Shown here: piece by piece, positions 45,039-56,848 of the stretch
Position numbering within the stretch: position 1 is the stretch's first letter
Layout of the letters: each line of letters begins with the position of its first letter
DNA from: Nereocystis luetkeana
Taxonomy: Eukaryota; Sar; Phaeophyceae; Laminariales; Laminariaceae
Assembly: GCA_031213475.1 (NCBI GenBank)
Contig: JARUPZ010000013.1
Location: 8,269,338-8,333,337, forward strand
Length of the DNA stretch: 64,000 nucleotides
Direction of reading: 5' to 3'
Translations under genes and position numbers: made by a program
Notes under the pieces: model-generated
What the model saw: the letters and a program-made list of their open reading frames with translations, nothing else
The model's database searches: none
What the model was told of the DNA's origin: nothing

Positions 45039-46972
45039 CATGGGAGCGGGTGAAAGCCAAATTCTCGGGGGAAGACCGTGCCTCCATCTCCGGGTTGGCA
45101 GTGGCAGCGGTGACAGCAAGCTCCACGGAACCGGAGGAAGGGAGTGTTCCTAACTGGCGGCCAGAGCAAGAGTTCGATTCGCAGGTGGCCCTCGACGTCA
45201 TCAACTCCCGAAATGCGTTATCAGGCGCGGGGAGTGACGGTCTACGCATCTCACACCTGCAGTCGATCCTCAGGACCGGCTTCGGTCGCGAGAAATTTGG
45301 AGCTAGCATCGAGGCCCTTTGGAGGTGGATCTTCGACGACCCCGGTGCATTCCCGCAGGAATTCTGGCGGCTCTTCTGGCAGTCCAACCTCACTGCCTAG
45401 GGAGGAAAATGTCGCCCCGTATGTGTAGGTATGGCATGGAGGCGACTTCTCGCAGCTGGGACGATGCGGCTGTGGCGGCCACGGCTGGAAGAGATTAATC
45501 GTGAGGCAAGGCAGTTTGGGGTAGGGGTTCGAGGGGGTGTGGAGCAGGTAGCTCTACGCGCCCGGGTGAACCATGAGGCAAGAAACCGGCTCATCCTAAC
45601 TGACTGTTCCAACGCCTTCAATACTGTAAAGCGGACGGCAGTGCTTGCCGAGGCGGCCACTTGCGTGCCCGCGCTCACGCCGTTCATTGCTAAATGCTAC
45701 GGCGAGAGGCCCGCCCCTACGTTCTTCCAGATGGATTCGGGGGAGCGGCGCCAAATTGATTGTTCCAGTGGAGTGCAGCAAGGGGATGCCATGGGCCCGG
45801 CGCTGTTCTGCATGCCACTGCTGCCAATACTCAAGCGGGTCCGTGAGGAGTTCAAACCCCGGGGTGTTGAAACCTTTGCCTACCTCGATGACATCAGCAT
45901 CGGTATATCAGAGATCACACCGGACACGGTGAGAGTAGTGCCCTTTCTCCAGCACGAGCTGTGCGAAATAGGCATTGCCATTGACCCCAGAAAGACGGTT
46001 GCTTTGCCTCCAAAAGGGCATGTGCCTACGTCGGAAGAGATAGCACTTCTGAGGGGCATCGGTGTTCGCATTGCGGAAGGGGGTGGGGTAAAGGTGGTTG
46101 GCGTGCCCATAGGCACTGATGCATTTGCGGTGAACAGCGCCGTGGAGATAGTCCGAGATGGGGTAGTAGAGCTACTCACGCGCATCCTGCCGCGCATGCC
46201 GGACAAACAGTCGGCGAACCTCATCGCCACCAGTTCAATGGTGCAGCGGACCTCCTACATTGAGAGGGCAATGGACCCGGAGCTGTCACTACCCGCGTGT
46301 CAGCGGGCAGACACTAGCGCAATGTGGATGCTCGAGCGCCTTCTCGAGCTTCCAGGGACAGCGGACGAATCGCCGTTCTTTGCGGACGGAAGCCCGGCGA
46401 ACCGGTTGACGATACAGCCCCACCAGAAAGCGCAGGCGAGCCTCTCCACAGGGGCCGGGGGGGTTGGACTGTCGTCAGCTGAATCAAGGAGAATGTCAAC
46501 GTCCATCGGGAGCTTAGTGGCGACGGTGCCAGAGGTCCTCGCTGACCTCTCCGGTCCATTAGGGGGAAAAGTCCGAAGGGAGTTGCCCAATTCGGACCTC
46601 GTTCGCCGCATATGGAGCAGCGTCAGGGACCTTCACGATATCCATGGGGTATCGGAGGAGGCAATGGCAAACGTAATCCCAGAAAGTTGGCGGAACCGGG
46701 CGTTCCGCGCAAGCGAGGAAGGAGGGACAGAACAGTATGATGTGGAGGTACTGCCGGCGCATGACGCCCTAACGATCAGCTCCCACAAGGCGCAATACCA
46801 GCTTGGGCAGCAGATCAACCGGGTACGATACCAACGGTACATTGCTTCTCTGGACCAGCGTCCCGAGGTAGCAGGCCCGTCGGATTGGGACGACGTGTTC
46901 GGGGGGACGGACACCAAAGGGCTTGCCAAGGCTCGGCAACGGAGCCTATCCGGACCAGGCGCTGTCGCCTGA
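45035..46972 (+). pseudogene. Reverse transcriptase of the giant retrotransposon
   Basis: Same frame from 45035 to 46972, with one in-frame TAG at 45398 between FWQSNLTA and GGKCRPVCVGMAW. The part from ATG 45431 is a 513-codon open frame. Domain A is LTDCSNAFNTVKR (about residue 55 of that part), domain B SGVQQGDAMGPALF (about 113), domain C FAYLDDISIG (about 151), and a domain D/E-like block is GIAIDPRKTVALPPKG. Catalytic Asp of A and the YLDD pair are all present. The first part (45035-45400) has SGVTVYASH/LRISHLQSIL-like fingers. The enzyme would copy element RNA at a nicked target. The thumb region ends around QQINRVRYQRYIASL. Confidence 0.85.
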
Positions 46973-46977
46973 TTGCG

Positions 46978-47768
46978 TGCAAGGCTTGTGGACACGGCAC
47001 GTATCATACCGGCTTCTGAGTTCGTGTCTATGGGACGACGGATGTCACCACACGCCACGCGCGCACATGCCACCGAGCAGGCGCACAGGTTAACCAGCAT
47101 CAGCCGCTAGTCCACGCGCTGTCTCGCACCTTTAAGCGGTTGTCCATCCGCCATCAAATGGAAAGCGGAGCGCCCTTCAACGCCGACAGAAACCTCCGCA
47201 TGGACATAGTGATCGAGAGGGGAGGCCTCCGAGACGCTACGTCGTCAGAGTACCGCAACAAGGCGATACTCCTCGACATCACGCATGTAGACCCCCAAGC
47301 GAGGGTCCACATGCGGGCTGGCAGCGCTGATCGAGACGGATCAGCCGCTTCCACTTCTGAGGCGCCAAAGCGCAACCACTACGCTCGTGCAGGACAAGTG
47401 TCCTTCGACGAGCGCAGCCATAAACTTGTCACTCTCGCGGTAGAAAGCTTTGGACGCCTCGGGAAGGAAGGTAACGATTTCATCGACCAGCTGGCGGCGA
47501 GCATCGTTGGAGGAACGACGGGGGATCTCTAGCAAGAAAAGGGGTTTGGATGGAGTACATTTTCCAGGTCATATCGGTTACTACCCAGGTTGCAATCTCG
47601 CGCAAAGTGCACCGATATAAGCTCGCCCTGCGAGACCGCCAGGCCGCCAGGGGGAGAAGGGAGGAGGAGGGAGGACTACTTCCCATGGCGTGGGGGTGGA
47701 ATGTAGACTGTAGATGCGGAGTAGGACGCATGGCGTATAGATACATAGTAGGTAAAATATCTCTGTAA
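46978..47768 (+). pseudogene. Zinc finger and restriction-like endonuclease of the giant retrotransposon
   Basis: Frame 1 from 46978: CKACG, then TTRHARTCHR about 25 residues later, forms a C-x2-C...H-x4-H-type knuckle, with a TGA at 47017 between. The core RLE follows: NLRMDIVIERGG, then KAILLDITHVDPQA (the D...D-x-T of a PD-(D/E)XK nuclease), then KRNHYARAG and VESFGRLGKEGNDFIDQLA. A stop at 47530 is followed in another frame by the conserved tail FQVISVTTQVAISRKVHRYK, ending TAA at 47766. The domain would nick the target DNA to prime reverse transcription. Assignment rests on motif order; the nuclease core is inferred, not proven. Confidence 0.65.
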
Positions 47769-48204
47769 ATGGTGGGGGTGCATATTCAAGTGAGTATACG
47801 CAGGGAAGGAGAATTGGTTAGATTAAGTTAGTGGTATTCGATGAATTATGTCAGCTTTTTCATTTTGAATTAATAACGCCCTGCACATTGTCAGAAGGCA
47901 AATAAAAAAATATATAGTAAAACATGTTTTATTTCACGCAAGGAAGGGGGCATAGCACAACGGCTACATCAACGATAAAGAAGAGGCTTCCATTAGAAGA
48001 CTGCTGTCCTCCAGGCGAATGATGTATCTCATAGGGGGTCGTCGTCGAAGATACGGCTTGGCGCAAAACTACGCTCCCACGATGGGTAGTAAAAGTTATT
48101 GGGCCCAAAAAGGTGCGCAGATGGGCTAGCTCATTCAATTTCTTCGCATTTTTGACACCTTCCTCGGATAACGTAAGACTCGGAAAACTCATATCTACGT
48201 TATT
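47769..48204. other. 3' UTR of the retrotransposon and unassigned sequence
   Basis: AT-rich sequence after the last stop, with an AATAAAAAAATATATAG poly(A)-like end at 47901-47917. A minus-strand 87-codon ORF at 47929-48192 has no recognisable domain. Confidence 0.4.
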
Positions 48205-48247
48205 ATGCGGCTTAACACAGGAACGCGATAACGTACTAACATAGTGT

Positions 48248-48363
48248 TATTTCGGGGGGTCATAGTTAGTAGGACCAACTATTGTTGGTACAAATACCGA
48301 AATCTATGGGTTTTTGTGTGTACCGTACCAGGTAGGTCCTATTTGCTATGGTCCCCCGTAATA
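48248..48363. mobile_element. MITE family 1, copy 2
   Basis: Ends TATTTCGGGGGGTCATAGTT and TGCTATGGTCCCCCGTAATA. Unlike copies 1 and 3 it carries an extra TACCAGGTA at 48326-48334, giving a filled-versus-empty site comparison. Confidence 0.85.
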
Positions 48364-48436
48364 GCACTGGAGGAGTGATCACGGTAACGCGGTAACACCG
48401 TGTTAACTGGAAGCCCACGAGCGTGCACACGCCTTC

Positions 48437-48532
48437 ACCCCTATAGGACCGCAGTCCCGTTTTGGTGGCAAACTACTTGAAATTTGAGTGGTTTGTCCCC
48501 AAAACGTGACTGCGGTTCTAAAAGGGGTTAAC
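48437..48532. mobile_element. MITE family 2, copy A
   Basis: Palindrome of about 95 bp: ACCGCAGTCCCGTTTTGG on the left, CCAAAACGTGACTGCGGT on the right, ending AAAAGGGGTTAA. Ends of the form TTAACCC...GGGTTAA would fit TTAA-targeting (piggyBac-like) transposition. Confidence 0.85.
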
Positions 48533-50235
48533 GTCGTGCTGATCCTTGATCTCGTCCAGCTCTGGTACAGTAACATTATGTTATGCTGTGATCAGTCCTT
48601 TAACTAACACCGTAACACAGAACACCGTAACACAGTGTTAGGCTTTGACCGAATACGTGCGTTATCACTCTAACATGTCCAGATCGATATCCGCATGTTT
48701 AATAACACTATAACCTAATGTTACTGTCGACGCAGCGTTAGACATACCACCCTGACATAACGTTACCACCATGTTCGCCAGCACTACTAACACCGCGATA
48801 TCTGGACCCCCATCTGATTGTCTTAGGCTTGAATAACGTAACGCTTAACGTGCGTTCGATACGTTACAGTCTTAGCCGGTCCATACGAAACATTATTCTA
48901 TTAAATAGGATGTTAGCCTAAATGCGGAGGTCTCTCTAACATTCATTATGTTTCGGTGTTGTTACCGTCTGGAAATATCTGATGGTAGTATCCCGTTACC
49001 GTGTTACCATAAAAATCAATCCGCGTCTAACATGGTGTTACTGAGTTAGTTGCCGTTCGGGCCGAATTCGTTCTAACGTAATGTTGCTACGTCAACCTTT
49101 GGATCTTCCCGAGATCTAACAAGTGTTACTTGTGTCTAATAGTGGTAATCGGCGTGTGGGAGTGACATAACGCAGTAACCGTGTTATCCAATTTCGCCGA
49201 TATCCGAGTAGGGAGTACCTGCGAATATATCCCCCGGGGGGAAGGATAGTATGGCATCCCCGGTAAAAAACGCATCCACATGTTAAAGCCCCTAAATAGG
49301 GGACGTTTAGGAGGGATCCCCGCGAAAAAAACGTCTCATTATTTTTCTGGAAACCCCTCCACTACGTAATCCATCGATAACGTATAATATGTATACACAC
49401 CCGCACGTACGTACGAGCTAACTCGGCAGTAACATATTGTTGATGTTAGATTGGAGGTGTACGTTCCCTGCTAACTTGTGTCACGACATACATTACACAC
49501 TAACATTGTGCTAGTCTGTTATCCATCATCTCCGGTGTGCGTTATCCGTTTGATGTATGTTATTATGGTAGCAAGAGTTCCGTTAACACCCTCACATTAC
49601 GTCGCTCGATACGGACTGCTGCTGCGGCTAATACGGTAACCTAATGTTAACGCTGTGTTGACCATATATATACGCCATCCCTCTAACGTGTCCTACGATA
49701 GCCACTAGGAATTTCACTAATTAATAACACACCAGCATCCCTGGTGTTATGTACGCGTTTATTAGGCCGTGTGCGTTTTCCGTCTAAAGGGTATTAAGGG
49801 TATTTTTACGGTAGTAGCATGTAATAATCTCGCTAACACACTATCCTCACGTTACTCGCTACGGGTTGATGTCGTCAACACGGTGACATAATGTTAACGT
49901 TTAATTGGCCGTGTACGTTATCCCTTCAACATGTGTTACGATAGCCACAAGGAATTCTGCTAGCACGCTAACATAGTGTTGTTACTCGCTATGGGCTGCA
50001 TACCCTCCAACCTAACACCGTAGCACACACTATACTACTGCGGTCAGTACGGGATCAAGGTAACACTCTAACATCATGTTACGCGATCGCCCGCCCATAT
50101 CGTAACACACCACAATAACACTATGTTATCACAAAACCCAGAAAGTAGTTACGCACTACTGTAGTAGTAACGTAATGTTACGGGGGGTTTTCGCTGACGC
50201 ATAACATTAACATGAAACGTTAAGTAAGTGTTACG

Positions 50236-51380
50236 TTTAACGTATCCGAGGTTTGGTATATTTATTAAATTTTGCGTCTACAATTTTCTACAGCCACGAA
50301 ATAAGTGCGGATTTGGTTGCAAAGATCTCACTCAAATTCCAAGTCGTATGTATACATGCAGCATGCTGCCGAACACCTAAAAATCGTACTCGCGGATATT
50401 TGTGACGACTGACGACGCATTCCTGAGCGTGCCAGCGTCCCCTTAAAAAATATTTATTTCGTGCTATTATATATTTATGAGACTCCACTAGTACCACCGT
50501 ACTTGGTACACCTACCTGGTATATTCTCTAAGAAGAGCTGGCCCAGCCGAGGTGCTGATTAGTTTAGGTGGTTGATCGGCGATGCCCCGCTCAATAATAC
50601 ATACCAGGTACCAGGTACGGGTATTGGCATGACGAATGTGATTTTTGTACACCGTCTTGATCATACGCCAATCAACGAACGAAAGACTCGCCTTTTTTTT
50701 TGTTCATTCGTTCGAGGGATATGATATGACCGATACAACGATCCGAAAAAATACAAAAACGGCCGTACCTTGTTTGGAAAACTAGAAAAAAAAAGAGATC
50801 TCCGTTTCTTGCACAATGTCATGCGGTTCAAATTTGAGGTTTAATTTTCGGATCGAAACTCGCAAAATTGAGCGGGGCATGGCAGAAAACCCAAATTTCT
50901 CGTAATTACTTGATTTATGTATAGAAATCGTGTTTTGGCAGTATCTCTTTATTATGGGTGTGGCGAATTGGGCAATGAAAGTAATATCGATATTCTCCTG
51001 GGGTCTTCAGCTACGCCTCAACCAATTCTCGCCTTGCTTGGAAACGACGATTTTGTTGCGAATTTCGTGTTGAAAAATTGGCGTTTATGAGTTTCCGCCG
51101 ATAACTCGTCGAGATCGCGTCGAAATACAAAAATGTCTTGATTTTAATATACATCTTCTTTCGCGCGTGGAGTCCATAGTGTCAGGTTCAGTGCCTCCAA
51201 ATTTTAAGTCAAAATTCGTAGTGGTTCACGAGATACGACCTTCGGATGGTTTATCCATTTTTCGCTACGAGCGCAAGCCATGCGTTCCCCATATTATGTA
51301 AGTGTACCTCTGTACTGGTAGTACTTGCCCGTGTTGTGCTGTGATGCACCACTACGGGGGGCAGGGTGCCGGCTGTTGTC
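50236..51380. other. No gene recognised, AT-rich
   Basis: TACCWGGTA motifs at 50513, 50602 and 50609 (the last two overlapping). No ORF of note. Confidence 0.45.
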
Positions 51381-51474
51381 ACCGGGTTGTTGTAAGTTAT
51401 ATTCCGGAGATGGTGCCTTATCATCTCCGGCTGCAGCGGGGCATCGACCATGAGCACCAGCCAGTACCCGATAT

Positions 51475-51990
51475 CAGCCAGTGGGGTAGAGGCTTCCACA
51501 CCTCGCGGGACGGTTTACACCAAGGCCATGTCCGTGTTCGTCCACGGGTTGTTGAAATTGAAGACGAATTGAAGGATCTACATCAGGGGGTAGGACCGGG
51601 TGCGCCGAGACCTCGACTTTGTCTCGTGAGTCAACTCTCACCGCGCACTGGCCCCATGAGTTCAAGCCACAATGAGGAATCAGCCAGTGGGGCTGGGATT
51701 GCAACACCTCTTGCGGGCGGTATCGACCCGGGGGATCTCCGTTTTCGTCCCCGGGTTGCTGGAAATGTAGACGTATGGAAGGATTTACAATATCGTCATC
51801 GGGTGCGGCGGCACCTCGTCATTGTCCCGAGGGTCAACTTTCGCCGCGCCCTGGTTCCATGAGCCCCAGCCCAGCCAACTTTTAGTCAGCCCTTCCTTGG
51901 GGCTGGGGTTTCCACACTTTGGGGGGCGGTATCGCCCCGGGAGATGACCTTTTTGTTCACCGGTTTGTTGGAGTTATAGATGTATGGACA
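51475..51990 (+). repeat. Two and a half tandem copies of a 206-bp unit
   Basis: CAGCCAGTGGGG-like starts at 51475 and 51681, and CAGCCCTTCCTTGGGGC at 51887. Units share CTCGCGGG...CGG, CGTCC(A/C)CGGGTTGTTG and a GTCAACT(T/C)TC(A/G)CCGCGC block. The 186-codon ORF across them probably reflects the repeat. Confidence 0.8.
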
Positions 51991-52005
51991 TATTTGTGAT
52001 GCGGG

Positions 52006-54300
52006 GATGGGACCTGGCCCCAGTGGCTATAATAAATAATAATTATGGATCGATGCGGACATGCGTATACAAATTTGGCCGTGTTTTAATGTTTGAATAC
52101 GATATATTAAAGAGTACTGGTACGACATATTATATAAGCCTCTGGGCAGCAAGCGGGAAGCTTTTCAAGAATCAGACCCGCGGGCCGGATGCGCCAGTCC
52201 GACATGCGGGTCAGCATAAAGCAACTCGCGGGTCAAGCCGGCCCGATCAGCGCGTGGGGCGTTTCTTGCGGGTCATTACCTGACCCGACCGGTGCGCTTT
52301 TCATCACCTCCTGATCCGATCCGATCCGACCCGACTCGACCAGGGAAATTTGAAGAGCTCCTGACCCGACCCCGATCCTGTCGTCCTTGAAATTGAAGAA
52401 AATAAAATTATCAATTGGGGGCATACCCTCCCGTTTCTCGGCCATTTGGGGATGTATGTATGCAAAACACGCCCACGACGGGCGCTCCCACGTGCCCGAA
52501 CCCGCCCTGAATGTAATTCCGACGCGCTGGCAGGACGCTCGCAGTCCATGCCGAGCATGCACACCCGATTCGATTTGTTTTTCGGAGACGTTCTTGGGCC
52601 TGACGGGACTGCGGCGCAAGAGAGGCAAAAAGGATCCCTCCCTTTGACTACAATTTGGGGGGGCATATCCCCGCGAATCTACCAAATTAATCTACTACCT
52701 CCAACTCGCCACCATTTCCCCCCACTTGACCGAGCACAAACCCATCTTTGACCACTTCTGACAGCCTCAAAAGCGATTACAAGTATACGCGTCCACGTGA
52801 CCGCCCAACAGCCCGAACAGACCACGGGCTACACCAACTATTACTCTGAGAGCCCTCCAGCTAGGGGGGTTTCGGTCGCAAACAGTCTGGTAACAACTAC
52901 GCGTTACAAGTTTCAGTGACACCGAATCAAACTCCACCGTATTATTACGGATAACGACAACACAGAGGCAGCTTTAAAGGTACGGGCAACAGTAACGCAG
53001 AGGTTACTATCTAAGCGTCAGATATAGTGCTCCCAGAAAAAACTCGCCTGTTGTTATTGAGAGTAGTGTGTACGGTACTTCGGTACTTCGAAACCGTAAT
53101 CCTGCGAATCCGTAAGACTATATGCTGCACCTCGAACGCCTCCTTGGTAGGGAAGGTCCTTACCGGCGGGAGCTCCATCAACCCTCTTAGGGCTGCAGTC
53201 CCGTTTTGGGGGCAAACCACTCTAATTTCAAGTAGTGTGTTACCAAAACGGGACTGCAGTACTGAAAGAGTTAAGGGAGACGATAATGTCGGCAACTCGC
53301 CAGATTTTGCATCTGGATGAAACTTACCTAACGCTTTTTGCAGTGTATTTCAATTTCAAATCTTGAACTAATGCCCGGTACCAGTTGGGTATTACGTAAG
53401 AAAATAGAACAACCACATTAATTCGTTCAGGGCTTTTCGCGGGTCGGGTCAAACCTCACAAGTCGGGTCGGGTCGCGTCAGTCTGACCCGACCCGACCCG
53501 CCCACATTATGATGTATGTTGACTTGACCCGACCCGACCCGCAAGATTTTGAAAGCCTCTTCATGACCCGACCCGACTCGACCCGTGATATTTGAAAAAT
53601 CTCCTGACCCGACCCGACCCGCGAGATTTCAAAACCTCCTGACCCGACCCGACCCGACCCGCCACCTTCCGATTGACCCGTGAGACACGGGTTTCATGCG
53701 GGTCGGGTCACCTTGACCCGCGAGACCATTTATCTTTACGTGAAGGTCCCACCCGCGGATCTGGCCCGTGGGTCGCCAAATCAAAAACTATTTAGTGTTC
53801 ATTTTAGTGTCCCGCAGCGATATATGACCTGGCTGTAGTGGGTATAGATGGATGCGGGCATGCGTATATGAATTTGGGGGTGTTTTGATGTTTGAATATA
53901 AGATACCAAAGGAGTATTATTGAGTATTGGTACGAGAGGAGCCTTTGGGTAATAGAGCGGGAAGTGATTCAAGAGTCGGATCCGCGAGCTGAATGCGCGG
54001 ATCCGACCCGCGGGTCAGTAGAAAACAACTCGCGGGTCATGCTGACCTGACCCGTGAGTGACCCGCTTCTCGCGGGTCATGATCTGACCCAACCCGTGAG
54101 CTTTTAATCACTTCTTGACCCGACCCGACCCGACCCAACCCGACCCGTGAGATTTGAAAAACTCTTGACCCGACTTGACCCGACCCGCGAGCTTTGAAAA
54201 CCTCTTGACCCGACCCGACCCGACCCATGAGATTTTGAACACTTCCTGACCCGACCCGACCCGTGACATTTTGAACACCACCTGACCCGCGAAAAGTCCT
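52006..54300. repeat. Duplicated segment with GGGTC (GACCC) arrays
   Basis: A block of about 370 bp at 52006-52380 (GATGCGGACATGCGTATAC, TGTTTTAATGTTTGAATA, GCAACTCGCGGGTCA) recurs at 53822-54300. Each is followed by runs of TGACCCGACCCGACCCG separated by GAGATTTTGAAA-like spacers. A third block of pure runs lies at 53430-53790. Between 52.38 and 53.43 kb I see no gene, only MITE family 2 copy B. Confidence 0.8.
53178..53274. mobile_element. MITE family 2, copy B
   Basis: GGCTGCAGTCCCGTTTTGGG and CCAAAACGGGACTGCAGTAC arms around CACTCTAATTTCAAGTAGTG; ends GAGTTAA. Least diverged copy in the window. Confidence 0.9.
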
Positions 54301-54552
54301 GGTGAATTCTCTCTTCAGTCCGGGAGTATAGCAATCGTTTAAATGCTCGGCGGCCCACTGCATCGATGCCAGGAAGCCCATATATATGTCGAAACGTTGG
54401 GGGTCCCTACTGCTGATAGCAAAACAACAGTATCCGTCGTAATTCCCCAAATTTCAACTTCTCCTCTCGCGCGCAGAACGTCGCGACGTATCCACAATCG
54501 ATTTCAAGAACCCCTGTGCAATCGAAAGTGGACTTTACATGCAGCTGTTGTC

Positions 54553-54585
<33 letters not shown>

Positions 54586-54594
54586 GCAGTGCGG
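54553..54594. repeat. (CAG/CAA)n microsatellite
   Basis: About 14 CAG or CAA triplets. Overlapping ORFs are Gln- or Ser-rich and not convincing as genes. Confidence 0.9.
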
Positions 54595-55113
54595 AAGTAG
54601 CAATATCGAACCAGGCCGTCGAGTACCAAAACCACATTTATTTCGAGGTTCACGCTCCAGGACAATGGCACCAAAACGGAGTAAATTTGTTATGTTTCGC
54701 AGCAGCGGCTTCAGAGGCCGATAAACGTGGCAGCTGTGTGGAGAGTAGATGTTCCACTTCGCGGCGGCAGCTCCTTATAGAGGGAGGTGACAATCTCGGC
54801 AGCTGTCTGTGTGAAGCTCCCAGTAGATGCAGCAGCTCGAGCCGCGTCGCAGCTCTGCAGTGTTTACGCAATTCGAGGCTCATAACTTCGAAGTCGGTAT
54901 GAGGAGTGTAGTACCGCTCCTGACTTGCGTCAGCCAATCTACGCTAGGATAAATACGTGTAGTCATTGCATGGTGGGCTTCAGCTAAGAAGAAATATGTT
55001 CATGTCGGAAGGTGGCGCTCTCTGCGCCTAGGCTGAAAGGAAACGAAAAGGAGAGTGGATAAGATCGAACGAAGTGAGCATAGCCATAATGCACCAACTC
55101 GCGACAATACAAG
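54595..55113. other. No gene recognised
   Basis: Short ORFs on both strands (54.5-54.9 kb), no domain identified. Confidence 0.4.
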
Positions 55114-55375
55114 CTGGCCCACAGCAATTTTCTTGATGCTAGCTCGACGATGTCGATACTTCCTCATTTCAAGCTTTCTATCATGTGTTAATGACAGCAC
55201 CCGAACGAAAACTCCGAAGATACAAGCTCTGCGACTAGATATCGACTGGCCCACAGCAACGTTTCCTGATGCTTGCTCGACGATGTCGATACTTCCTCGT
55301 TGCAAGCTATGTATCGTGTGGTACTGTCAACAGCCGGACGAAAACTTCAACATTCTTGACTTCATCCTGTCGAAG
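55114..55375. repeat. 132-bp tandem duplication
   Basis: CTGGCCCACAGCAA ... CTCGACGATGTCGATACTTC occurs at 55114 and again at 55246, followed by matching (A/C)GGACGAAAACT segments. Confidence 0.8.
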
Positions 55376-56807
55376 GATTTAGGTTTAAGCACAAATCCAG
55401 CCCAAGATCATCAAGCCTCTTGCAGCCACATCTGCTCGCTGAGATCGAGCAGACACAGTCCCAAGCTGACCCCTGCAGCCTGCAGAATATCGGCAGACCT
55501 CCAGCATTCCCGCTATCGATAAGGTTCACGCTGTAGGTTGACAATGCCCCAAACGTGCTCACGAAGACGACAAAACATCAGGTATGTATGTGACATGTCA
55601 GGCCGACGGGGCCAATAGCATAGATTCCCGGTATTTCACTGCAGAGCCACCGTCGGCCATACCCATCATGTGAGTACTTCTAGTGGCCGTAGTTTAGCCA
55701 GTACATCATAAAAGGACAGCCAGGGCTCTTTGTCGGGGGCTGATCAGGCCTTCCCGGTTTCTTGCCTGAGCATTGAGGCCTGTTAGCAAAACCGTCGACT
55801 TGAGGCTGACGCGAGGATGGTGAGTTTTGGTGCGCTACATATGGTGTGGGATTGACCGACTTCGCCACCTAGCTCGGATCCAACGACACAGTATTGCATT
55901 TAGGTTCCAGCTCGATGGTGTCAAGTGTTTTATCCGGCATTCTGACTACACCAGCGTGTATTATCTGTCGGTATTGCCGCTGCTTTTGAAAATAGATTAG
56001 ATGTAGCTGTTTTTGGAAGCTGGGGCACTTCCCTCCTCGCCAGCGAAGGATGACGTGCCGTGACAGTGTGCTGTATGTGCTTTCTTAGCTTCGCTGTCGT
56101 GGTAGAGTGCTCAGAGGTGACTTACACACGGGGAGAACCTTGAGGTCGACAGCGATCATAGCGTATTCGAACGAGGTAACCTCACACGCGATTGCGTAGG
56201 TTTTTCTTGTGGCATGAGTACCGTTCGACGAGGTGTCCCTCGGAGCTGCTTGATGCGGTGTATTGCACCATGGTGGGCGCGGCGTCTAAGCACATATGGT
56301 TAAGGTGACACGGGAACCGGAGGAGGCTAGGGAGACTGGGGGTGATCAATCACGAAATCGGCGTTGCTGGTTTTGGTGAGATATGTTTACTCCTTTTCAA
56401 AGGGGCGTGTTTACGGATTGGTGTCGTGGGCAGAAACAGTACATATTGGACTTTCCTGGAGACCGATTGGGACGTATCGTGGCTAACCTGCTAAAAACGA
56501 CACGGTAATTTGCCGAAGACTATCCAGAGGGCAAATCAACCGGCTGACCTTGGTGCGCGCTAACAGCCACATCAATGGCATGCTTAGCCTAGAAGTGTAT
56601 CATGTCGCCACAAGCATGAGACGTCATTCTTGCCCATAGAACAAACTGCACCACACTTCGAACAACCTTCAATAGTCCTCTTGGCATTTCCTAAACCTCT
56701 TGTCTGCAACCCACGACCTCGTGTTGGTGCCTTCGGCGCTGCGGGCTCATATACAGCTGCATCCCTCCTAGTGACCCATTTCGAACTGAGCCACGCCAAG
56801 TTTGTTC
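55376..56807. other. No gene recognised
   Basis: Only short ORFs. From about 56680 the sequence resembles the flank of the intact ankyrin gene at 21.6 kb (CCT(G/C)CAA...CCTC blocks). Confidence 0.4.
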
Positions 56808-56814
56808 AACGACG

Positions 56815-56848
<34 letters not shown>
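56808..56848. repeat. (CAA)n microsatellite
   Basis: About 12 CAA units after CGACGA. Same relative position as the impure (CAA)n run at 22.35 kb, downstream of the other ankyrin copy. Confidence 0.9.

Larger units (their letters stand above)
36367..47768 (+). mobile_element. Giant non-LTR retrotransposon with RING fingers, RT and restriction-like endonuclease
   Basis: About 11.4 kb of GC-rich, nearly continuous coding potential. In order: Pro/Arg-rich repeats (36.4-39.6 kb), a RING-H2 finger and further Cys clusters (40.4-42.5 kb), a module present twice in tandem (41.5-43.1 kb), another Cys-rich finger (44.27-44.42 kb), a pre-RT helical region (44.6-45.0 kb), reverse transcriptase (45.4-46.9 kb), and a C-x2-C...H zinc finger with restriction-like endonuclease (47.0-47.75 kb). 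RT followed by a restriction-like endonuclease is the layout of early-branching LINEs such as the R2, NeSL and HERO groups. No LTRs, integrase or protease are seen. About six frame changes and five in-frame stops break it, so this copy is dead though young enough to keep long ORFs. Confidence 0.75.
48205..50235. repeat. Non-coding island dense in TAAC/GTTA words
   Basis: TAAC and GTTA occur many times per 100 bp, often as inverted pairs such as CTAACACGGTAAC, TAACATTATGTTA and TAACACAGTGTTA. By hand I count about 40 in 48.36-49.20 kb where roughly 6 would be expected. No ORF over 70 codons, no clear fixed period. Two MITEs are inserted near its left end. Confidence 0.7.

Noticed and set aside
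36367-47768. LTR retrotransposon or viral origin for the giant element
   Set aside because: No terminal repeats, integrase, protease or capsid-like region; RT motif order and the C-terminal nuclease fit a non-LTR element.
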